From contig NZ_CH724125.1 in assembly GCF_000153345.1 (NCBI RefSeq), forward strand, positions 375,653-439,652: a DNA stretch of 64,000 nucleotides, read 5' to 3'. A program made the translations under genes and the position numbers. Every line of letters begins with the position of its first letter. The stretch's first letter is position 1. The DNA is from Neptuniibacter caesariensis (GTDB taxonomy: Bacteria; Pseudomonadota; Gammaproteobacteria; Pseudomonadales; Balneatricaceae). The notes under the pieces were generated by a model. That model was given only the letters and a program-made list of their open reading frames with translations, did not search any database and had not been told where the DNA came from. Positions 43,831-57,285 of the stretch are shown piece after piece.

Positions 43831-44802
43831 ATGGCTTCGCAATTCATACAATCTCTGCGTGAGCATATCCGCGCAAGAAACTACAGCAAAAGAACGGAAA
43901 AGACTTACGTTCATTGGGTTTTAGATTTCATACGATTCCATAATAGAATCCATCCCCAGAAACTAGGCGTACCTGAGATCGTTCGATACTTAGAATATCT
44001 TGCGGTAAAACGCCAAGTTTCGCCTTCTACCCAGCGGACGGCTCTAAATGCACTTGTTTATCTTTATAAACATTATTTTGGTAGAGATGAATCACTGTTA
44101 CAGCTAGGTTCTTTTAAGCGAGCAACCAAGCCTAAAAAGATTCCGACCGTATTAACACAACACGAGATACGTTTAATTTTTCAGCACCTGCAGGGGGACT
44201 ATCTCCTGTGTGCAAAGCTTATGTACGGATCGGGTCTTCGATTGATGGAAGCTTGTCGGCTTCGTATTAAGGATATTGATTTAGATCGGCTATCAATACA
44301 TATTTTTGAGGGGAAAGGTAAGAAACAAAGGATTACGACCTTATCTGAGTTCTGTGTGTCAGAGCTCAAAAATCAGATTGCGCATGCTCGTCTTTGCTGG
44401 CAAGAGGATAAACTTTGTCATGATTGGGGCGGGTGTTACCTCCCTCCTGCACTTTCAAGAAAATACCCCAACGCTCCTTTTGAGTTTTCCTGGCAATACT
44501 TGCTGCCTACCAAGAAGCGCTTAGTTGATGAACGAAATGACAATGCCATCAGACGTCACCACCTCCATGAGCGATCAATGCAAAGAGAGTTTAAACGAGC
44601 GGTTTTAAAGAGTGGTATTGCAAAGCAGGCAACCTGTCACAGCCTCCGCCATAGTTTTGCTACGCACCTTTTAGAACGCGGCGCTGATATCAGGACGGTT
44701 CAGGAGCAATTAGGTCATAGTGATGTCCGTACCACAGAGATCTATACCCATGTATTAAATCGCGGAGGTAGAGCCGTAATTAGCCCTCTATCCGACATTT
44801 AG
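43831..44802 (+). CDS. intI: Integron integrase IntI
   Basis: A 323-residue tyrosine recombinase that inserts and excises cassettes at attI and attC. The first catalytic arginine is in SGLRLMEACRLR (about residue 136). The second box is CHSLRHSFATHLLERG (His-Leu-Arg-His) and LGHSDVRTTEIYTHV carries the late His and nucleophilic Tyr. The extra segment unique to IntI between the two boxes is present (LSRKYPNAPFEFSWQYLLP). Length and all motifs are complete, so it is probably functional. An AAGGA Shine-Dalgarno precedes the ATG at 43831. Confidence 0.97.
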   Translation: MASQFIQSLREHIRARNYSKRTEKTYVHWVLDFIRFHNRIHPQKLGVPEIVRYLEYLAVKRQVSPSTQRTALNALVYLYKHYFGRDESLLQLGSFKRATKPKKIPTVLTQHEIRLIFQHLQGDYLLCAKLMYGSGLRLMEACRLRIKDIDLDRLSIHIFEGKGKKQRITTLSEFCVSELKNQIAHARLCWQEDKLCHDWGGCYLPPALSRKYPNAPFEFSWQYLLPTKKRLVDERNDNAIRRHHLHERSMQREFKRAVLKSGIAKQATCHSLRHSFATHLLERGADIRTVQEQLGHSDVRTTEIYTHVLNRGGRAVISPLSDI

Positions 44803-44806
44803 ACAC

Positions 44807-44835
44807 AAAAAAACACGCCCTAGAGCGTGTTTTTT
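44807..44835. terminator. Bidirectional terminator between intI and serS
   Basis: An AAAAAACACGC/GCGTGTTTTTT stem (44808-44818 with 44825-44835, 6-nt loop) lies 5 bp after the intI stop and 17 bp from the serS stop. A and T runs on both sides allow it to work for both converging genes. Confidence 0.9.
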
Positions 44836-44851
44836 ATTTAGATCGTTAAGA

Positions 44852-46132
<1,281 letters not shown>

Positions 46133-46156
46133 CTAAAACACCTTGTAGAAAGAATA

Positions 46157-46528
46157 TTAGAATAAGCGTGTAAACCATAATCCACCGTAAAGGGCGATTA
46201 GGCACAATAGAACGCTTAATGATATATAAATCGCCGCAGACATAACATGCCCTTCCTGCAGCATTGCGATAGTTTCCAGCGAAAAAGTGGAAAAAGTTGT
46301 GAATGCGCCCATAAAACCGACCATTAACAGCGGTCTCATTTCTGGGCTTAATCGAGATTTTTCCAGAATCAGGACAAAACAGATACCCATCAAAAATGAT
46401 CCGACCACGTTACAGGTCAGGGTTCCATAGGGAATTCTGTGCTCAGCATTGTTCAATAAGCCACTGACCCAGTAACGCCCAAGCGCACCGAGTGCTCCAC
46501 CAATAGCAATAGCGATCAGATGCTGCAT
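46157..46528 (-). CDS. crcB: Fluoride exporter CrcB (Fluc channel)
   Basis: A 123-residue four-helix membrane protein of the Fluc fluoride channel family. Motifs include GGALGALGRYW, GTLTCNVVGSFLMG and the TTFSTFSLE break region. It is 4 bp downstream of rarA, so no fluoride riboswitch can lie between them. Confidence 0.95.
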   Translation of the reverse strand: MQHLIAIAIGGALGALGRYWVSGLLNNAEHRIPYGTLTCNVVGSFLMGICFVLILEKSRLSPEMRPLLMVGFMGAFTTFSTFSLETIAMLQEGHVMSAAIYISLSVLLCLIALYGGLWFTRLF

Positions 46529-46532
46529 CGAG

Positions 46533-47891
46533 TCAATCCTTAGATCTGTCCAAATCAGAATATCGTTGTTGCGGGCTGTGCTGATCCTTCTGCTTCAGAT
46601 GACGCAGCTTTTCCTGAATCTTAATTTCGAGCCCTCTGGGTTCAGGATAGTACCACTGTTCATCGGCAATTTCCGGTGGTAAGTAGTTTTCACCAGCAGC
46701 ATAAGCATCTGGCTCATTATGCGCATAACGGTACTCATCACCATAACCCATTTCTTTCATCAATGAAGTGGGTGCATTTATGAGATGAACAGGGACTTCA
46801 AAGCTTGGTTGTGATTTAACCGCCGCCAGACATTGGTTAAACGCCATATACAGGGCATTACTCTTCGGTGCACAGGCGCAATAAACCGCTGCTTGGGCAA
46901 TGGCCCTCTCGCCTTCCGCAGGACCCACCCGTTCAAAAGCATCCCAGGCGGATATAGCCACCTGCATCGCCCTTGGATCAGCATTGCCGATATCTTCTGA
47001 GGCAATCGCCACCAGCCTTCGAGCGACATAAAGAGGATCACAGCCGCCATCCAGCATTCGACAATACCAGTACAAGGCACCATCGGGTGATGAGCCACGA
47101 ACTGATTTATGAAACGCCGAGATCATGTCATAGAACAAATCGCCCTGTTTATCGTAACGACGGCCTGTTGAACTGAGCACCTCTTCCAAAACAGATTCGT
47201 TGATCAGTTCAGAGCCATCATCCTGTTTTACAGCAAGGTCAGCGGCGATCTCCAGCAGATTAAGCGAACGACGAGCATCACCGTCAGCCGCCTGAGCTAA
47301 ACGATTGAGCATCTCGTCAGAGATATTCAGCTTACGCTGGCCATAGCCCCTTTCCTGATCGTCTAGCGCCCTATTAAGCACATTAAGAATATCTGTAGCT
47401 TCGAGAGAACGTAACAGGTACACCCTGGCCCTTGAAAGCAGTGCGTTGTTCAGCTCAAACGAGGGGTTTTCAGTCGTAGCCCCCACAAAGATAATGGTGC
47501 CATCTTCTATGTATGGCAGAAATGCATCTTGCTGCGATTTATTAAACCGATGCACCTCATCGACAAACAAAATGGTCTTACGCCCTGTTTGCGCAGAATG
47601 CTGTTTCGCCTGTTCTACGGCTACGCGTATATCCTTAACCCCGGAAAGTACCGCCGAAAGTGTCAGAAAGTGCGCATCCACATGGTGAGCAATTAACTTG
47701 GCCAAGGTGGTTTTGCCTACCCCAGGGGGACCCCAGAAGATCATGGAGTGTGCAGAGCCTTGTTCAAGCGCGGTTCTCAGGGGTTTATCTCGCCCTAACA
47801 GGTGCGCCTGCCCGCAATACTCGGCAAGCGATTGCGGCCGCATTTTAGCGGCCAGGGGTTCATACGCAGGTGCTTGGCTAAACAGATCCAC
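46533..47891 (-). CDS. rarA: Replication-associated recombination protein A (AAA+ ATPase)
   Basis: RarA (MgsA) is a clamp-loader-like AAA+ ATPase acting at stalled forks. Walker [13 protein letters not shown] (about residue 54), Walker [11 protein letters not shown] and sensor region [12 protein letters not shown] are visible. The C-terminal tetramerisation domain is complete (452 residues). It abuts lolA upstream and crcB downstream. Confidence 0.97.
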   Translation of the reverse strand: MDLFSQAPAYEPLAAKMRPQSLAEYCGQAHLLGRDKPLRTALEQGSAHSMIFWGPPGVGKTTLAKLIAHHVDAHFLTLSAVLSGVKDIRVAVEQAKQHSAQTGRKTILFVDEVHRFNKSQQDAFLPYIEDGTIIFVGATTENPSFELNNALLSRARVYLLRSLEATDILNVLNRALDDQERGYGQRKLNISDEMLNRLAQAADGDARRSLNLLEIAADLAVKQDDGSELINESVLEEVLSSTGRRYDKQGDLFYDMISAFHKSVRGSSPDGALYWYCRMLDGGCDPLYVARRLVAIASEDIGNADPRAMQVAISAWDAFERVGPAEGERAIAQAAVYCACAPKSNALYMAFNQCLAAVKSQPSFEVPVHLINAPTSLMKEMGYGDEYRYAHNEPDAYAAGENYLPPEIADEQWYYPEPRGLEIKIQEKLRHLKQKDQHSPQQRYSDLDRSKD

Positions 47892-47892
47892 C

Positions 47893-48549
47893 TTATTCCT
47901 CAGTATCTATAATCAGATCAGCATCTGCGGGTACACGGAACAAAAAGGCAGTTTTGTCGAAATCCGGATTAAGTTCCTGATCATTAAATACGACAGAGGT
48001 CCGCTGCCCTAAAGCATCTTCCAGCATGATCTCTGAGATTATCTGATTAGCAAATGCCAGACGAATTCGGCTGAAGTTATGCTGATCAGAAACCGGCTGC
48101 AGATCAAAAAGCTGCTCAGAACCAGAATCGTCGACTAAACGGATGTTATATGTCTGACGCAGGGTATCAATCTGACCGTTCAGTATTAGCGCTGGTGCAC
48201 TGCCCTGCGAGCTATCAGCGGACCGACGGGTAACCTGTTCCAGATCGGGATCATGAATCCAGATATATTGTCCATCAGAAACGATCTCTTGGGGGAATGG
48301 TTGCTGTGTTTCCCATCGAAACAAGTTAGGTTTTGCTAGTTTCAGAGAACCCTCGGTCTTTTGTGCTTCACGCCCGTTCTCTGCCAGGGTCACCTGAACA
48401 AAATTAGTTGAAAAACTTTGATAGCCATTGAGCATCTCTTTGAGTTTTTCAGCACCATCGCTAGCCGCATTAACTAGCGATGAAGAGGCTAATACCATAG
48501 CTGCGATAGATGAGCGTACTACAGCCTTTTTAAAATGATTAAACAACAT
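47893..48549 (-). CDS. lolA: Outer-membrane lipoprotein carrier LolA
   Basis: LolA carries lipoproteins across the periplasm from LolCDE to LolB. The frame is open to 48678 but overlaps ftsK. The ATG at 48549 has an AAGGA Shine-Dalgarno and starts a signal peptide ([19 protein letters not shown]), giving 218 residues. A typical LolA core follows ([42 protein letters not shown]). It lies 10 bp after ftsK. Confidence 0.95.
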   Translation of the reverse strand: MLFNHFKKAVVRSSIAAMVLASSSLVNAASDGAEKLKEMLNGYQSFSTNFVQVTLAENGREAQKTEGSLKLAKPNLFRWETQQPFPQEIVSDGQYIWIHDPDLEQVTRRSADSSQGSAPALILNGQIDTLRQTYNIRLVDDSGSEQLFDLQPVSDQHNFSRIRLAFANQIISEIMLEDALGQRTSVVFNDQELNPDFDKTAFLFRVPADADLIIDTEE

Positions 48550-48559
48550 AGCAATCCTT

Positions 48560-51130
48560 TTACATTTCACCGTTCGGTGATGGGGCCAGCACTTCACGCT
48601 GACCATTTGAACCCGCAGGGCTAACAACACCTGCTGCTTCCATTGCTTCAACCATTCTAGCTGCGCGGTTATAACCAATTTTCAACTTACGCTGCACACT
48701 CGAAATAGAAGCTTTGCGGGTCTCCAATACAAAAGCGACCGCTTCGTCATAAAGCGGGTCTTGCTCATCATCGAACAGTGAACCTGAACCTCCGCCGTCT
48801 GAACTCATCTCACCCTGAGTAATTTCTGTAATGTAATCCGGCTGACCTAATTTCTTCCAGGCCTCAACAACGCGGTGTACTTCGTCATCGCTGACAAAAG
48901 CACCGTGTACACGGTTTGGCAGGCTTGTGCCGGCAGGGAGATACAACATATCACCCCAACCCAACAGGTGTTCTGCACCCGACTGATCAAGGATAGTTCT
49001 GGAATCGATACGGGAAGACACCTGGAATGCGATACGCGTAGGAATGTTCGCTTTAATCAAACCGGTAATTACATCAACGGATGGACGCTGTGTCGCAAGA
49101 ATCAAATGGATGCCTGCCGCACGGGCCTTCTGGGCAATACGCGCGATCAGCTCTTCCACTTTCTTGCCAACAATCATCATCATGTCAGCAAATTCATCAA
49201 TCACGACGACAATGTAAGGCAAAGGCTCTAACTCGGGCGCAGGGGTTCCAAATGGCTCGCCATGCTCTTCCGGGTTCCATAGAGGATCACGCAGCGGATC
49301 ACCATTTTTGCGGGCTTCTTCAATTTTATCGTTAAAGCCGGCTAGATTACGCACACCCATTTTAGCCATGAGTCGATAACGGCGTTCCATCTCACCTACA
49401 CACCAACGCAGGCCAGAAGCGGCATCTTTCATATCAGTGATAACCGGTGTCAAGAGATGTGGAATGCCTTCATAGATTGAAAGCTCTAGCATCTTTGGAT
49501 CTACCAGGATGAGCCGAACCTCTTCGGGTGTCGCCTTAAATAACAGGGACAACAGCATCGCGTTAACCCCAACCGATTTACCCGAACCGGTGGTGCCGGC
49601 AACAAGTAGATGCGGCATTTTAGCCAGGTTAGCCACTACCGGGTTGCCAGCAATATCATTACCTAAACCAATGGTGACTTTAGAGGCTGCTGACAGATAA
49701 GGCTTGGAACTTAACACTTCACTTAGGTGAACGGTTAAACGGGTCTCGTTTGGAATCTCGATACCCACCACTGATTTACCTGCGATAACTTCAACCACTC
49801 GCACACTGCTCACCGCCATAGATCGGGCCAGGTCTTTCGCTAGGTTAGTGATTTTGCTTGCTTTCACACCCGGCGCAGGCTGGATCTCAAAGCGGGTAAT
49901 AACCGGGCCAGGATTGACCTCTACCACTTCAGCTACAACACCAAAATCCTTGAGCTTCGCTTCGAGCAAACGAGACATCTGCTCCAGCTCATCTGGTGAA
50001 TACCCCGTATCAGTATTCAGTTCTGGGGGATCGAGTAGTTCCAGCGGCGGAATTTTACGTTTCACCTTACGCTTTGGTGTTTTCGCTTCATCAAGGCCAA
50101 GTTCTTTATCTTGCAGCGGCTTATGAGTTTCCGAAAGCGGTACAATTTTAACCTGAGGTTTAGGATCTTTGCGTTCTGTAGTCGTAATCACTTTTGGCGT
50201 TTCTTCGGTGTCCAGCTCAAAAGGAGGTTCATCTTCTACCGACGCTGAAGATTTAAGCGGATCAGAGAAATCCGACGCTGCTGTTTTCCGGGTAACGGCT
50301 TCAGGGGCAACTCGCTCAGTCGGTCTGACTAACGGGATCTCTGGTTCAATAACTTCTTTATCGGTGACTGGAATATCGTTAAATACGGGTTCAACACGCT
50401 CCCGAATTACTGGAGGTGCCTGCTCAACCCCATTAGATTGCAGTACATCTCTGGCCAGTTCTTCCTCTGCTCGTTCCAGTTGCTCCTCAGAAAGGTTGAG
50501 TGCCTCGACTTCCTTCTTCGGTAACACCTGCCCTACTTCTGTTACCAGGCGTCCACCGAGCTTTTCGAGCAGGCTGGTCCAGCCCATTTCTAGTAGCAAC
50601 GTTATGCCAAACAGCATACTGGTGAACAAAACAATTGAACTTCCCGTAAGGCTAAGCCAGGAGACGCTCCAGTCAGAGAGCGCTTCACCGATAATACCGC
50701 CGGTAGAAAATGGATATTCGAGACCGCTATTAGACAGATGCGTTGAACAGAGTGCACTAAATGAAACTAAGAGCAGAATCACACCAGATGCTCTTAGAAT
50801 GAAATAAGGGATGGAATCGATCACCGTGCACTGTTTGCACATCATGAATCGTATTGACGCATAGACGATTAAAACTGGCAGTAAAAAAGCAGACAGACCC
50901 AGGCCGGAAATGACCAGATCAGCTAACCAGGCGCCCGCAGGGCCTGTTAAATTGGCGACTTCAGGTTGATAGCCAAGGTGTGACCAACCCGAATCTTTCG
51001 GGTTAAAACCCAGCAAAGCTACAAAAAGAAATAAACTGATCGCAATGATGATGATCAGGCTGGATTCACGGGCAATGCGAGCCAATAGCTCGGTAAAACC
51101 TAACCGCTGTCCGTTTTCGGTCGTGCTCAA
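48560..51130 (-). CDS. ftsK: DNA translocase FtsK
   Basis: An 856-residue FtsK. Four N-terminal membrane segments anchor it at the septum. A Pro/Glu-rich linker of moderate length (about residues 215-370) is followed by the motor domain with Walker [14 protein letters not shown] and Walker [17 protein letters not shown]-terminal gamma winged-helix domain ([22 protein letters not shown]) reads KOPS sequences. It coordinates chromosome dimer resolution with division. It heads the ftsK-lolA-rarA-crcB-serS run. Confidence 0.98.
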   Translation of the reverse strand: MSTTENGQRLGFTELLARIARESSLIIIIAISLFLFVALLGFNPKDSGWSHLGYQPEVANLTGPAGAWLADLVISGLGLSAFLLPVLIVYASIRFMMCKQCTVIDSIPYFILRASGVILLLVSFSALCSTHLSNSGLEYPFSTGGIIGEALSDWSVSWLSLTGSSIVLFTSMLFGITLLLEMGWTSLLEKLGGRLVTEVGQVLPKKEVEALNLSEEQLERAEEELARDVLQSNGVEQAPPVIRERVEPVFNDIPVTDKEVIEPEIPLVRPTERVAPEAVTRKTAASDFSDPLKSSASVEDEPPFELDTEETPKVITTTERKDPKPQVKIVPLSETHKPLQDKELGLDEAKTPKRKVKRKIPPLELLDPPELNTDTGYSPDELEQMSRLLEAKLKDFGVVAEVVEVNPGPVITRFEIQPAPGVKASKITNLAKDLARSMAVSSVRVVEVIAGKSVVGIEIPNETRLTVHLSEVLSSKPYLSAASKVTIGLGNDIAGNPVVANLAKMPHLLVAGTTGSGKSVGVNAMLLSLLFKATPEEVRLILVDPKMLELSIYEGIPHLLTPVITDMKDAASGLRWCVGEMERRYRLMAKMGVRNLAGFNDKIEEARKNGDPLRDPLWNPEEHGEPFGTPAPELEPLPYIVVVIDEFADMMMIVGKKVEELIARIAQKARAAGIHLILATQRPSVDVITGLIKANIPTRIAFQVSSRIDSRTILDQSGAEHLLGWGDMLYLPAGTSLPNRVHGAFVSDDEVHRVVEAWKKLGQPDYITEITQGEMSSDGGGSGSLFDDEQDPLYDEAVAFVLETRKASISSVQRKLKIGYNRAARMVEAMEAAGVVSPAGSNGQREVLAPSPNGEM

Positions 51131-51286
51131 GGGTGAAGCTCCATCAGATAAATAAAAAATCAGCTACTACAATAACATAATTTAATGCGTGGCTAACGGT
51201 TGAAGCATCTATGTTTATGATTCATAGTTAGCTGAATATCGGCCGATACTGTGCTGACGATTCAAATGGTTAATGGAATGATTTAA

Positions 51287-52117
51287 ATGTCTCTAACCAA
51301 TTTACATACAGATAACCGACGTGCGCTAACATTCACCTTAGGTGATAGCCTGTTTGGCATTGATGTAAGTAATATCCTTTCGTTTTCTGATAGTTACGGC
51401 GAAATCAAGTATGCAACCCAACAGATCGAAGGATTTGTCGGCTATCTTGATTTTCGTAACACACTGGTTCAAGTTTTTGAATGTGCCACCTCCCTGTCTC
51501 ATAACAAGGAGCGAGACGCCATTGTCACGCTAGTTAATGACATCAAGACCTATCAGCAGGCGCATATTGATTGGATAAATGCGCTTGAGCATTCCATCCT
51601 GACGAATGAGCCATTTACTAAACCACGTAATCCAAGAATGTGCGCCTTTGGCAAATGGTTCTATTCATTCGAAACTGAAGATGACTCTTTGCGTGTACTC
51701 CTCGATAAAATCGAGTTACCTCATATGCACATCCATTCGCTGGCAGATACGTTGCTAGATATGACTGGTGCAGGTCAGCGCGACGAAGCGATTGAGGTAT
51801 TACGTATTGAGAAACAAACCACGCTGAAGAAACTGCTTCGGGTACTGGATTATATAAACGACTATCTCGAAAACAGTATCCACCCTATCGTATTACACCT
51901 GACAAAAGATGGACGCACCCCTTGGTTCTCGATGGTATTAGATAATATTGGCGATATCATCGATTATGCACCGACATCATTGGATACATTGAAGTCCATC
52001 GATAAAGGTGAGCCGGTTAAGGGCTATGTTCGAAACCCTTCTGGCGAGAGTTTTATGATGCTCTCCCTCGAACGTTTCTTTGAACAAGCCAGCGATAAAT
52101 TAAGTAAAGCGGGTTGA
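51287..52117 (+). CDS. CheW-like protein interrupted by a CZB zinc-binding domain
   Basis: A 276-residue protein. A CheW-type first half (ALTFTLGDSLFGIDVSNILSF, then EGFVGYLDFRNTLVQVFE) is followed by a CZB domain (about residues 90-190) with zinc-ligand pattern His (AHIDWINAL), Cys (MCAFGKWFY) and two His (HMHIHSLAD). The CheW second half then resumes (WFSMVLDNIGDIIDYAP). CheW links chemoreceptors to CheA, and CZB domains bind zinc and respond to zinc or hypochlorite. No chemotaxis genes are nearby. It is divergent from ftsK. Confidence 0.82.
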   Translation: MSLTNLHTDNRRALTFTLGDSLFGIDVSNILSFSDSYGEIKYATQQIEGFVGYLDFRNTLVQVFECATSLSHNKERDAIVTLVNDIKTYQQAHIDWINALEHSILTNEPFTKPRNPRMCAFGKWFYSFETEDDSLRVLLDKIELPHMHIHSLADTLLDMTGAGQRDEAIEVLRIEKQTTLKKLLRVLDYINDYLENSIHPIVLHLTKDGRTPWFSMVLDNIGDIIDYAPTSLDTLKSIDKGEPVKGYVRNPSGESFMMLSLERFFEQASDKLSKAG

Positions 52118-52154
52118 TTATCTTCAATTAACCCCCATTCTCTTATTCTCATAA

Positions 52155-53138
<984 letters not shown>

Positions 53139-53148
53139 CGGAGTACCG

Positions 53149-53175
53149 GCCCCGGGATCCTCCCGGGGCTTCCTT
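53149..53175 (+). terminator. Probable terminator after trxB
   Basis: A 9-bp GC-rich stem (GCCCCGGGA/TCCCGGGGC, 3-nt loop, 53149-53169) lies 10 bp after the trxB stop. The tail TTCCTTATCT is only moderately T-rich, so it may be a weak terminator before aat. Confidence 0.65.
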
Positions 53176-53179
53176 ATCT

Positions 53180-53884
53180 ATGATCCCTTGGTTACAAGAC
53201 GCAGACACACCTTTTCCTCCTATCGATATGGCGCTCGATGAACCTAATGGTTTGTTAGCCGCAGGAGGCGAACTTGATCAGCAACGCATCATCACTGCCT
53301 ACCGCTCTGGAATCTTTCCATGGTATAGCCCTGGCGAACCCGTACTTTGGTGGAGCCCAAATCCCAGATGTGTTGTTTTTCCCGATCAACTTCACGTCTC
53401 AAGAAGTATGCGTAAGCGATTGAAGAAAAAGGATTTTAAGGTTGTTTTTGACACTAATTTCGATGCAGTGATCAATGCCTGCGCGGCGCCAAGAGATGGT
53501 GCAGACGGCACATGGATTACCGCTGAAATGAAGGCTGCCTACAACGCGTTACATGCCGCAGGCATAGCCCACTCCGTTGAAGTCTATATGGACGATCAAT
53601 TAGTCGGCGGACTTTATGGACTAGCCATAGGCAAACTATTCTTCGGTGAGTCTATGTTTAGCCGTAGTCGCGATGCTTCGAAAATTGCATTTATTAAAAT
53701 GGTCGAACAGATGCAAATCTGGGGCTATGCTTTAATTGATTGCCAGGTTAGTAACGAGCACCTGTTCTCTTTGGGCGCAACTGAAATACCCAGGGATCAG
53801 TTTCAGTCCTATCTGAATAGGTATTTGGATCAACCTCAGTCTCATGCCTGGCAGTTTGATGCGATAGATTCTGAACTGGAGTAA
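53180..53884 (+). CDS. aat: Leucyl/phenylalanyl-tRNA-protein transferase
   Basis: Aat adds Leu or Phe to N-terminal Arg or Lys, creating N-degrons for ClpS-ClpAP. The 234 residues show family motifs AYRSGIFPWYSPGEPVLWWSPNPR and GGLYGLAIGKLFFGESMFS. It is 4 bp before ate, and clpA and clpS are also in the window, so most of the bacterial N-end rule pathway is encoded here. Confidence 0.97.
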   Translation: MIPWLQDADTPFPPIDMALDEPNGLLAAGGELDQQRIITAYRSGIFPWYSPGEPVLWWSPNPRCVVFPDQLHVSRSMRKRLKKKDFKVVFDTNFDAVINACAAPRDGADGTWITAEMKAAYNALHAAGIAHSVEVYMDDQLVGGLYGLAIGKLFFGESMFSRSRDASKIAFIKMVEQMQIWGYALIDCQVSNEHLFSLGATEIPRDQFQSYLNRYLDQPQSHAWQFDAIDSELE

Positions 53885-53888
53885 ACGT

Positions 53889-54605
53889 TTGACCAACCTC
53901 AGAACCTTACATTTTTACGCGACGCCCGAACATGATTGCAGCTATCTCAAGGATAAGATTGCAAAAACACTGTTCGTGGACCCACAGGCAACGATCGATC
54001 AGGGCACCTATAGCCAGCTATCAGACCTTGGCTTTCGCCGTAGTGGAAAACATATTTATCGCCCCCATTGTGACGGCTGCAATGCTTGTATCTCTGTACG
54101 CATCCCTGTTGATTCATTCCGGCCCTCAAAAAGCCAGCGACGAATTATTAATAAAAATAAAGATCTGACGGTCTGTAAAAGCGCCCCGAAATTTACAGAA
54201 GAGTATTATGCGCTCTATTCCAGGTACATTAACGAACGCCATCAGGATGGAGACATGTACCCGCCCAACTTGGAGCAATTCAATTCTTTTCTTGTCGAAG
54301 CTGAGGCAACCACTGAATTCTACGAATTTAGAGACCCTGACAATATCCTCATAGCGGTTGCCGTGATGGATGGACTCTCTCAAGGGCTGTCAGCTATCTA
54401 TACCTTTTACGATCCAAGCCACGCTAAGCGAAGCTTGGGAACCTACTGTATTCTTTGGCAGATTGAACACTGCAAGTCACTGGAATTCCCCTATCTGTAT
54501 CTTGGCTACTGGGTTAGAGATTGCCGAAAAATGAATTATAAAATCGCTTTTACCCCATTTGAGTTTCTAATTGACGGCGAGTGGACTGCTTTTAAAGCCA
54601 AGTAA
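53889..54605 (+). CDS. bpt: Aspartate/glutamate leucyltransferase
   Basis: A 238-residue ATE/Bpt-type aminoacyl transferase (also named ate) that adds Leu to N-terminal Asp or Glu, complementing Aat. The N-terminal cysteine motif (HCDGCNACISVRIP), the RRSGKHIYRP segment and the C-terminal YLGYWVRDCRKMNYK motif are all present. The start is a TTG codon or the frame's first methionine-coding position, 4 bp after the aat stop. Confidence 0.95.
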   Translation: MTNLRTLHFYATPEHDCSYLKDKIAKTLFVDPQATIDQGTYSQLSDLGFRRSGKHIYRPHCDGCNACISVRIPVDSFRPSKSQRRIINKNKDLTVCKSAPKFTEEYYALYSRYINERHQDGDMYPPNLEQFNSFLVEAEATTEFYEFRDPDNILIAVAVMDGLSQGLSAIYTFYDPSHAKRSLGTYCILWQIEHCKSLEFPYLYLGYWVRDCRKMNYKIAFTPFEFLIDGEWTAFKAK

Positions 54606-54629
54606 CTGTTTTTAAATACCCTCAGCTGA

Positions 54630-54950
<321 letters not shown>

Positions 54951-54974
54951 TATCGCTATCTTCCCCTGCGGGAA

Positions 54975-55007
54975 TAAAAAAAGGCAGCCTAATGGCTGCC
55001 TTTTTTG
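54975..55007. terminator. Bidirectional terminator between infA and clpA
   Basis: An AAAAAAGGCAGCC/GGCTGCCTTTTTT stem with a TAAT loop is symmetric with A and T runs. It can end both the infA and the clpA transcript. Confidence 0.93.
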
Positions 55008-55017
55008 TGCCTGATAT

Positions 55018-57273
55018 TCAGACACAACTCATCGTTTCAACGGTAATCTCGCCCTCAGCATCAACACTGATAGCAACTTCACCACCCTCTTCAGCTAACT
55101 CGCCAAACAGGATCATTTCGGCAAGCGGTTTTTTCAGCTTCTCCTGAATAAGACGCTTCATGGGCCTAGCACCCATCTGTTCGTCATAGCCTTTTTCAGC
55201 AAACCAACTACGCGCGGATTCATCAAGATGGAGCACAACACGTTTCTCTTCGAGCTGCACCTGAAGTTCAGCAAAGAACTTATCGACCACACCTTTAATG
55301 ATGTCGGTTGTCAGTGCTTTAAACTGAATAATGCCGTCCAGACGGTTACGGAATTCTGGCGTGAACATCTTCTTAATCGCAGCCATACCATCCAACGCAT
55401 GATTTTGCTTGGTAAAGCCGATCGATGCTCGGCTCATGTCCTCAGCACCTGCATTAGTTGTCATCACCAAGATCACGTTACGGAAGTCAGCCTTACGACC
55501 ATTGTTATCGGTCAGCGTACCGTTATCCATTACCTGCAGCAGCAGATTGAATACTTCAGGATGAGCTTTTTCAATCTCATCAAGCAGCAATACACAGTGC
55601 GGAGATTTTGTAATCGCCTCTGTCAGCAAGCCGCCCTGATCATAACCAACGTATCCCGGAGGCGCACCGATTAAACGTGATACTGTATGACGTTCCATGT
55701 ATTCCGACATATCGAACCTAACCAGTTCAATACCCATAATGCGCGCCAACTGTTGAGTGACTTCTGTTTTACCTACACCCGTTGGACCAGCAAACAGGAA
55801 GCAACCCACCGGTTTGTTAGGCTCTTTCAACCCTGCTCTAGAAAGCTTGATCGCTGAAGAAAGCGTATCGATTGCCTCATCCTGACCAAGTACAACCATT
55901 TTCAGGTTACTATCCAGTTTAGCCAGTTGATTCTTATCAGACGCAGAAACACTCTTAGGTGGAATACGGGCAATTTTAGCGACAATCGCTTCGATATCCT
56001 CAACACCAATCTCTTTCTTACGAAGCTCTTCAGGTAATAAACGCTGATAGGCGCCTGCTTCATCAATCACATCGATTGCCTTGTCCGGCATATGTTTGTC
56101 ATTGATATAACGCCCTGAAAGCTCAGCAGCCGCCCTTAACGCTTCATCGGCATAGGCAAGTTCATGATGATCTTCAAAACGCTGTTTGAGGCCTTTGAGG
56201 ATCGAATAGGTGTCTTCAATACTTGGCTCAAGTACATCGACTTTCTGGAAACGGCGAGCCAAAGCCCGGTCTTTTTCAAAAATCCCACGGAATTCCTGGA
56301 ACGTGGTCGACCCTATACAACGAATCTGACCTGAGCTTAAAAGTGGTTTTAATAGATTGGATGCGTCCATCGACCCACCTGATGCAGCACCTGCACCGAT
56401 GATGGTGTGAATCTCATCGATAAACAGGACTGCATGGTCCTTGCCTTTGATCTCGTTCAGCAAGCCTTTGAGACGTTTCTCAAAGTCACCACGATATTTG
56501 GTACCGGCTAACAGCGCACCAAGATCCAATGAGTAGACGATTGACTCAGAGATAATATCCGGCACTTTACCTTCAACAATCAGTTTTGCCAGGCCTTCAG
56601 CAATAGCGGTTTTACCAACACCTGCCTCACCGACCAGCAATGGATTGTTCTTACGACGGCGTGACAGAATCTGAACGACTCGTTCGACCTCATCATCTCG
56701 ACCCACTAAGGGATCAATTCTTCCAGATTCCGCTTCAGCATTGAGATTAACCGCATACTTAACAAGTGGACTATCGCTGTTTTCAGTCGAAGATTCCTCC
56801 TCAACTGACGCTTCGGAATGATCCTGCTCGTGCTCAGACATCTTAGAGATGCCATGCGAGATGAAATTGACCGTATCTATACGCTCAATTCCGTGTTGCT
56901 GCAGAATGTAAACCGCCTGACTCTCCTGCTCGCTGAAAATAGCGACCAATACATTCGCGCCGGTAACTTCATTCTTGCCAGAAGATTGCACATGAAATAC
57001 AGCACGCTGCAGAACACGCTGAAACCCGAGTGTGGGCTGGGTATCCAGATCAGGTAAAGCGTCAGATAACAGAGGTGTGGTCTCCTCGATAAATTCTGAC
57101 AGGTTTTTACGAATTCCTTCGAAATTTGCACCACAGGCAGAGAGGACTTCATGCGCCTCATAGTTATCTAATAGAGCCAGCAATAAGTGTTCGACAGTAA
57201 TAAACTCATGTCGCTTCTCTTTTGCCGCCTGGAACGCTGCACTGAGCGTGTCTTCGAGTTCTCGATTCAACAT
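55018..57273 (-). CDS. clpA: ATP-dependent Clp protease ATP-binding subunit ClpA
   Basis: A 751-residue ClpA unfoldase. An N-terminal ClpS-binding domain (about 1-140) precedes two AAA+ modules, with Walker [11 protein letters not shown] and [10 protein letters not shown] and Walker [10 protein letters not shown] and [11 protein letters not shown]. An IGF/IGL-type ClpP-docking loop is expected in the second module (RASIGFTKQ). It is 12 bp downstream of clpS. No clpP is in the window. Confidence 0.98.
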   Translation of the reverse strand: MLNRELEDTLSAAFQAAKEKRHEFITVEHLLLALLDNYEAHEVLSACGANFEGIRKNLSEFIEETTPLLSDALPDLDTQPTLGFQRVLQRAVFHVQSSGKNEVTGANVLVAIFSEQESQAVYILQQHGIERIDTVNFISHGISKMSEHEQDHSEASVEEESSTENSDSPLVKYAVNLNAEAESGRIDPLVGRDDEVERVVQILSRRRKNNPLLVGEAGVGKTAIAEGLAKLIVEGKVPDIISESIVYSLDLGALLAGTKYRGDFEKRLKGLLNEIKGKDHAVLFIDEIHTIIGAGAASGGSMDASNLLKPLLSSGQIRCIGSTTFQEFRGIFEKDRALARRFQKVDVLEPSIEDTYSILKGLKQRFEDHHELAYADEALRAAAELSGRYINDKHMPDKAIDVIDEAGAYQRLLPEELRKKEIGVEDIEAIVAKIARIPPKSVSASDKNQLAKLDSNLKMVVLGQDEAIDTLSSAIKLSRAGLKEPNKPVGCFLFAGPTGVGKTEVTQQLARIMGIELVRFDMSEYMERHTVSRLIGAPPGYVGYDQGGLLTEAITKSPHCVLLLDEIEKAHPEVFNLLLQVMDNGTLTDNNGRKADFRNVILVMTTNAGAEDMSRASIGFTKQNHALDGMAAIKKMFTPEFRNRLDGIIQFKALTTDIIKGVVDKFFAELQVQLEEKRVVLHLDESARSWFAEKGYDEQMGARPMKRLIQEKLKKPLAEMILFGELAEEGGEVAISVDAEGEITVETMSCV

Positions 57274-57285
57274 AACGGTTCCTCT

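Larger units (their letters stand above)
38553..44802. mobile_element. Chromosomal integron: intI, attI region and 11 cassettes
   Basis: A complete integron of about 6.2 kb. A tyrosine recombinase of the IntI type on the plus strand diverges from eleven single-gene cassettes on the minus strand. Each cassette ends in an imperfectly palindromic attC bounded by TAACGC-like and TTGTTA-type cores. The array lies between lysE and serS. In the related pseudomonad order serS is not next to such an array, so this is a lineage-specific insertion point. Array length is modest compared with Vibrio superintegrons. All cassettes have the same orientation. Confidence 0.95.

Noticed and set aside
46529-46532. 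Fluoride riboswitch upstream of crcB
   Set aside because: Only 4 bp separate rarA and crcB, so a riboswitch of usual size is not there.
50169-50807. Long plus-strand frame of 212 codons opposite ftsK
   Set aside because: It is antisense to the linker and motor region of a certain ftsK gene and has a low-complexity Ser/Thr-rich product typical of a shadow frame.
54951-55017. A tRNA gene between infA and clpA, as seen in some relatives
   Set aside because: The 67-bp gap is filled by the bidirectional terminator and cannot hold a tRNA.
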